Assembly (NCBI GenBank): GCA_009646425.1
Contig: WJBW01000001.1
Coordinates: 206,547 to 270,546, forward strand
Reading direction: 5' to 3'
DNA length: 64,000 bases
From: Burkholderiales bacterium LSUCC0115
GTDB lineage: Bacteria; Pseudomonadota; Gammaproteobacteria; Burkholderiales; Burkholderiaceae_A
The notes under the pieces were generated by a model. The model was not told where the DNA came from. It saw only the letters and a list, made by a program, of their open reading frames with translations, and ran no database searches. This document shows positions 63,640 through 64,000 of the stretch, one piece after another (position 1 is the stretch's first letter; each line of letters starts with the position of its first letter). A program made the position numbers and the translations under genes.

Positions 63640-64000
63640 ATGCAAATATTAAGAGTTGGTTTGTTCATCTTGAGCCTGTGTGTATGTCTAACTGCGCACG
63701 CATCGCCACGGGTTGGCGACAAGCTCTCATCAGAAATCAAGGTTGAGACCGATATTGGAATCAAGCGAATTCCTCTGCCAAATGGCGAATGGACAACCGT
63801 CAGCACCAGAAATCTTCCATCCACTCCAACATTTGGTGGGAGCGAGGCAAATAAATTCACAGAACTAATTTTTGCCAAATCACATAACGGCATCATGACT
63901 CACTTGCTCTACGTTTACCTCAACACAACTTCGGGAGTAAGTCGTTATTCAAACGAGTTATGTAAGAAAAAGGTTGAAGGCAGATTCTATGAGAACAAAT
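63640..64000 (+). CDS. Secreted protein of unknown function (3' end outside window)
   Basis: The frame runs from an ATG at 63640 to the window end with no stop (120 codons visible). A clear signal peptide (ILRVGLFILSLCVCLTAHA, cut near residue 22) is followed by RVGDKLSSEIKVETDIG and PNGEWTTVSTRN. No family is recognised. A GGGG-type ribosome-binding site precedes the ATG. G+C is low (about 45 %), as for the RTX-like gene 91 bp upstream, so it is probably part of the same acquired segment. Confidence 0.7.
   Translation, partial: MQILRVGLFILSLCVCLTAHASPRVGDKLSSEIKVETDIGIKRIPLPNGEWTTVSTRNLPSTPTFGGSEANKFTELIFAKSHNGIMTHLLYVYLNTTSGVSRYSNELCKKKVEGRFYENK

Overview
This 64 kb window comes from a bacterial chromosome of roughly 58-60 % G+C. 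The gene content and gene order point to a betaproteobacterium of the order Burkholderiales: rne followed by moaA, trxB divergent from ftsK-lolA-rarA-serS, nadE-glnB, hemC-hemD-hemX-hemY divergent from argH, and aceE-aceF-lpdA with the lipoyl-domain-bearing form of dihydrolipoyl dehydrogenase. The species cannot be named from the sequence alone. A glucosylglycerol-type compatible-solute locus, two photolyase/cryptochrome-family genes and a proton-pumping pyrophosphatase would suit a sunlit, perhaps brackish or marine habitat; this is inference.

Layout. 1-9 kb: end of rne, moaA, two small secreted cytochromes c, htpG, parC and parE. 9-12.3 kb: rraA, a YeeE/YedE sulfur-compound transporter, a DUF3429 membrane protein and an SDR oxidoreductase. 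12.4-16.9 kb: katG, an iron-sulfur (FeS-BCP) photolyase and a secreted rhodanese. 17-21.4 kb: a TonB-like protein, a TerC-family protein behind a yybP-ykoY (Mn2+) riboswitch, an MBL-fold/rhodanese pair, a GNAT and tRNA-Ser(CGA). 21.4-30.9 kb: a renalase-like FAD oxidoreductase, an antenna-less cryptochrome-like protein ending the lolA-rarA-serS operon, ftsK, trxB and an Smr protein. 30.9-42.1 kb: glnB, nadE, a COG3146 protein, ppa, hppA, the hem operon and argH. 42.2-50.4 kb: the pyruvate dehydrogenase operon, whose aceF and lpdA share a perfectly identical 248-bp lipoyl module, divergent from a cytosolic PAS histidine kinase and FixJ-type regulator. 50.4-54.7 kb: tRNA-Arg(ACG), split glucosylglycerol-phosphate phosphatase and synthase genes, a site-2 protease and an FAD monooxygenase. 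54.7-61.3 kb: a nitrate/sulfonate-type ABC transporter divergent from a CoA-transferase/HMG-CoA-lyase pair, then DsrE-like, redoxin and lipoprotein genes.

From about 61.41 kb the character changes. A 3' tRNA-Ser-like end with its terminator is joined directly to AT-richer DNA. That DNA carries a palindrome, homopolymer tracts, a 600-residue RTX/Calx-beta-like surface or secreted protein, and the start of an unrecognised secreted protein. This looks like the left end of an integrated element whose bulk lies outside the window.

Most of the window is conserved housekeeping DNA. The points most worth a second look are the riboswitch with a perfect 10-nt complement to the TerC ribosome-binding region, the split glucosylglycerol locus beside a tRNA, the identical lipoyl modules, the MBL protein lacking its first zinc motif, the antenna-less cryptochrome-like protein, and the putative island boundary.
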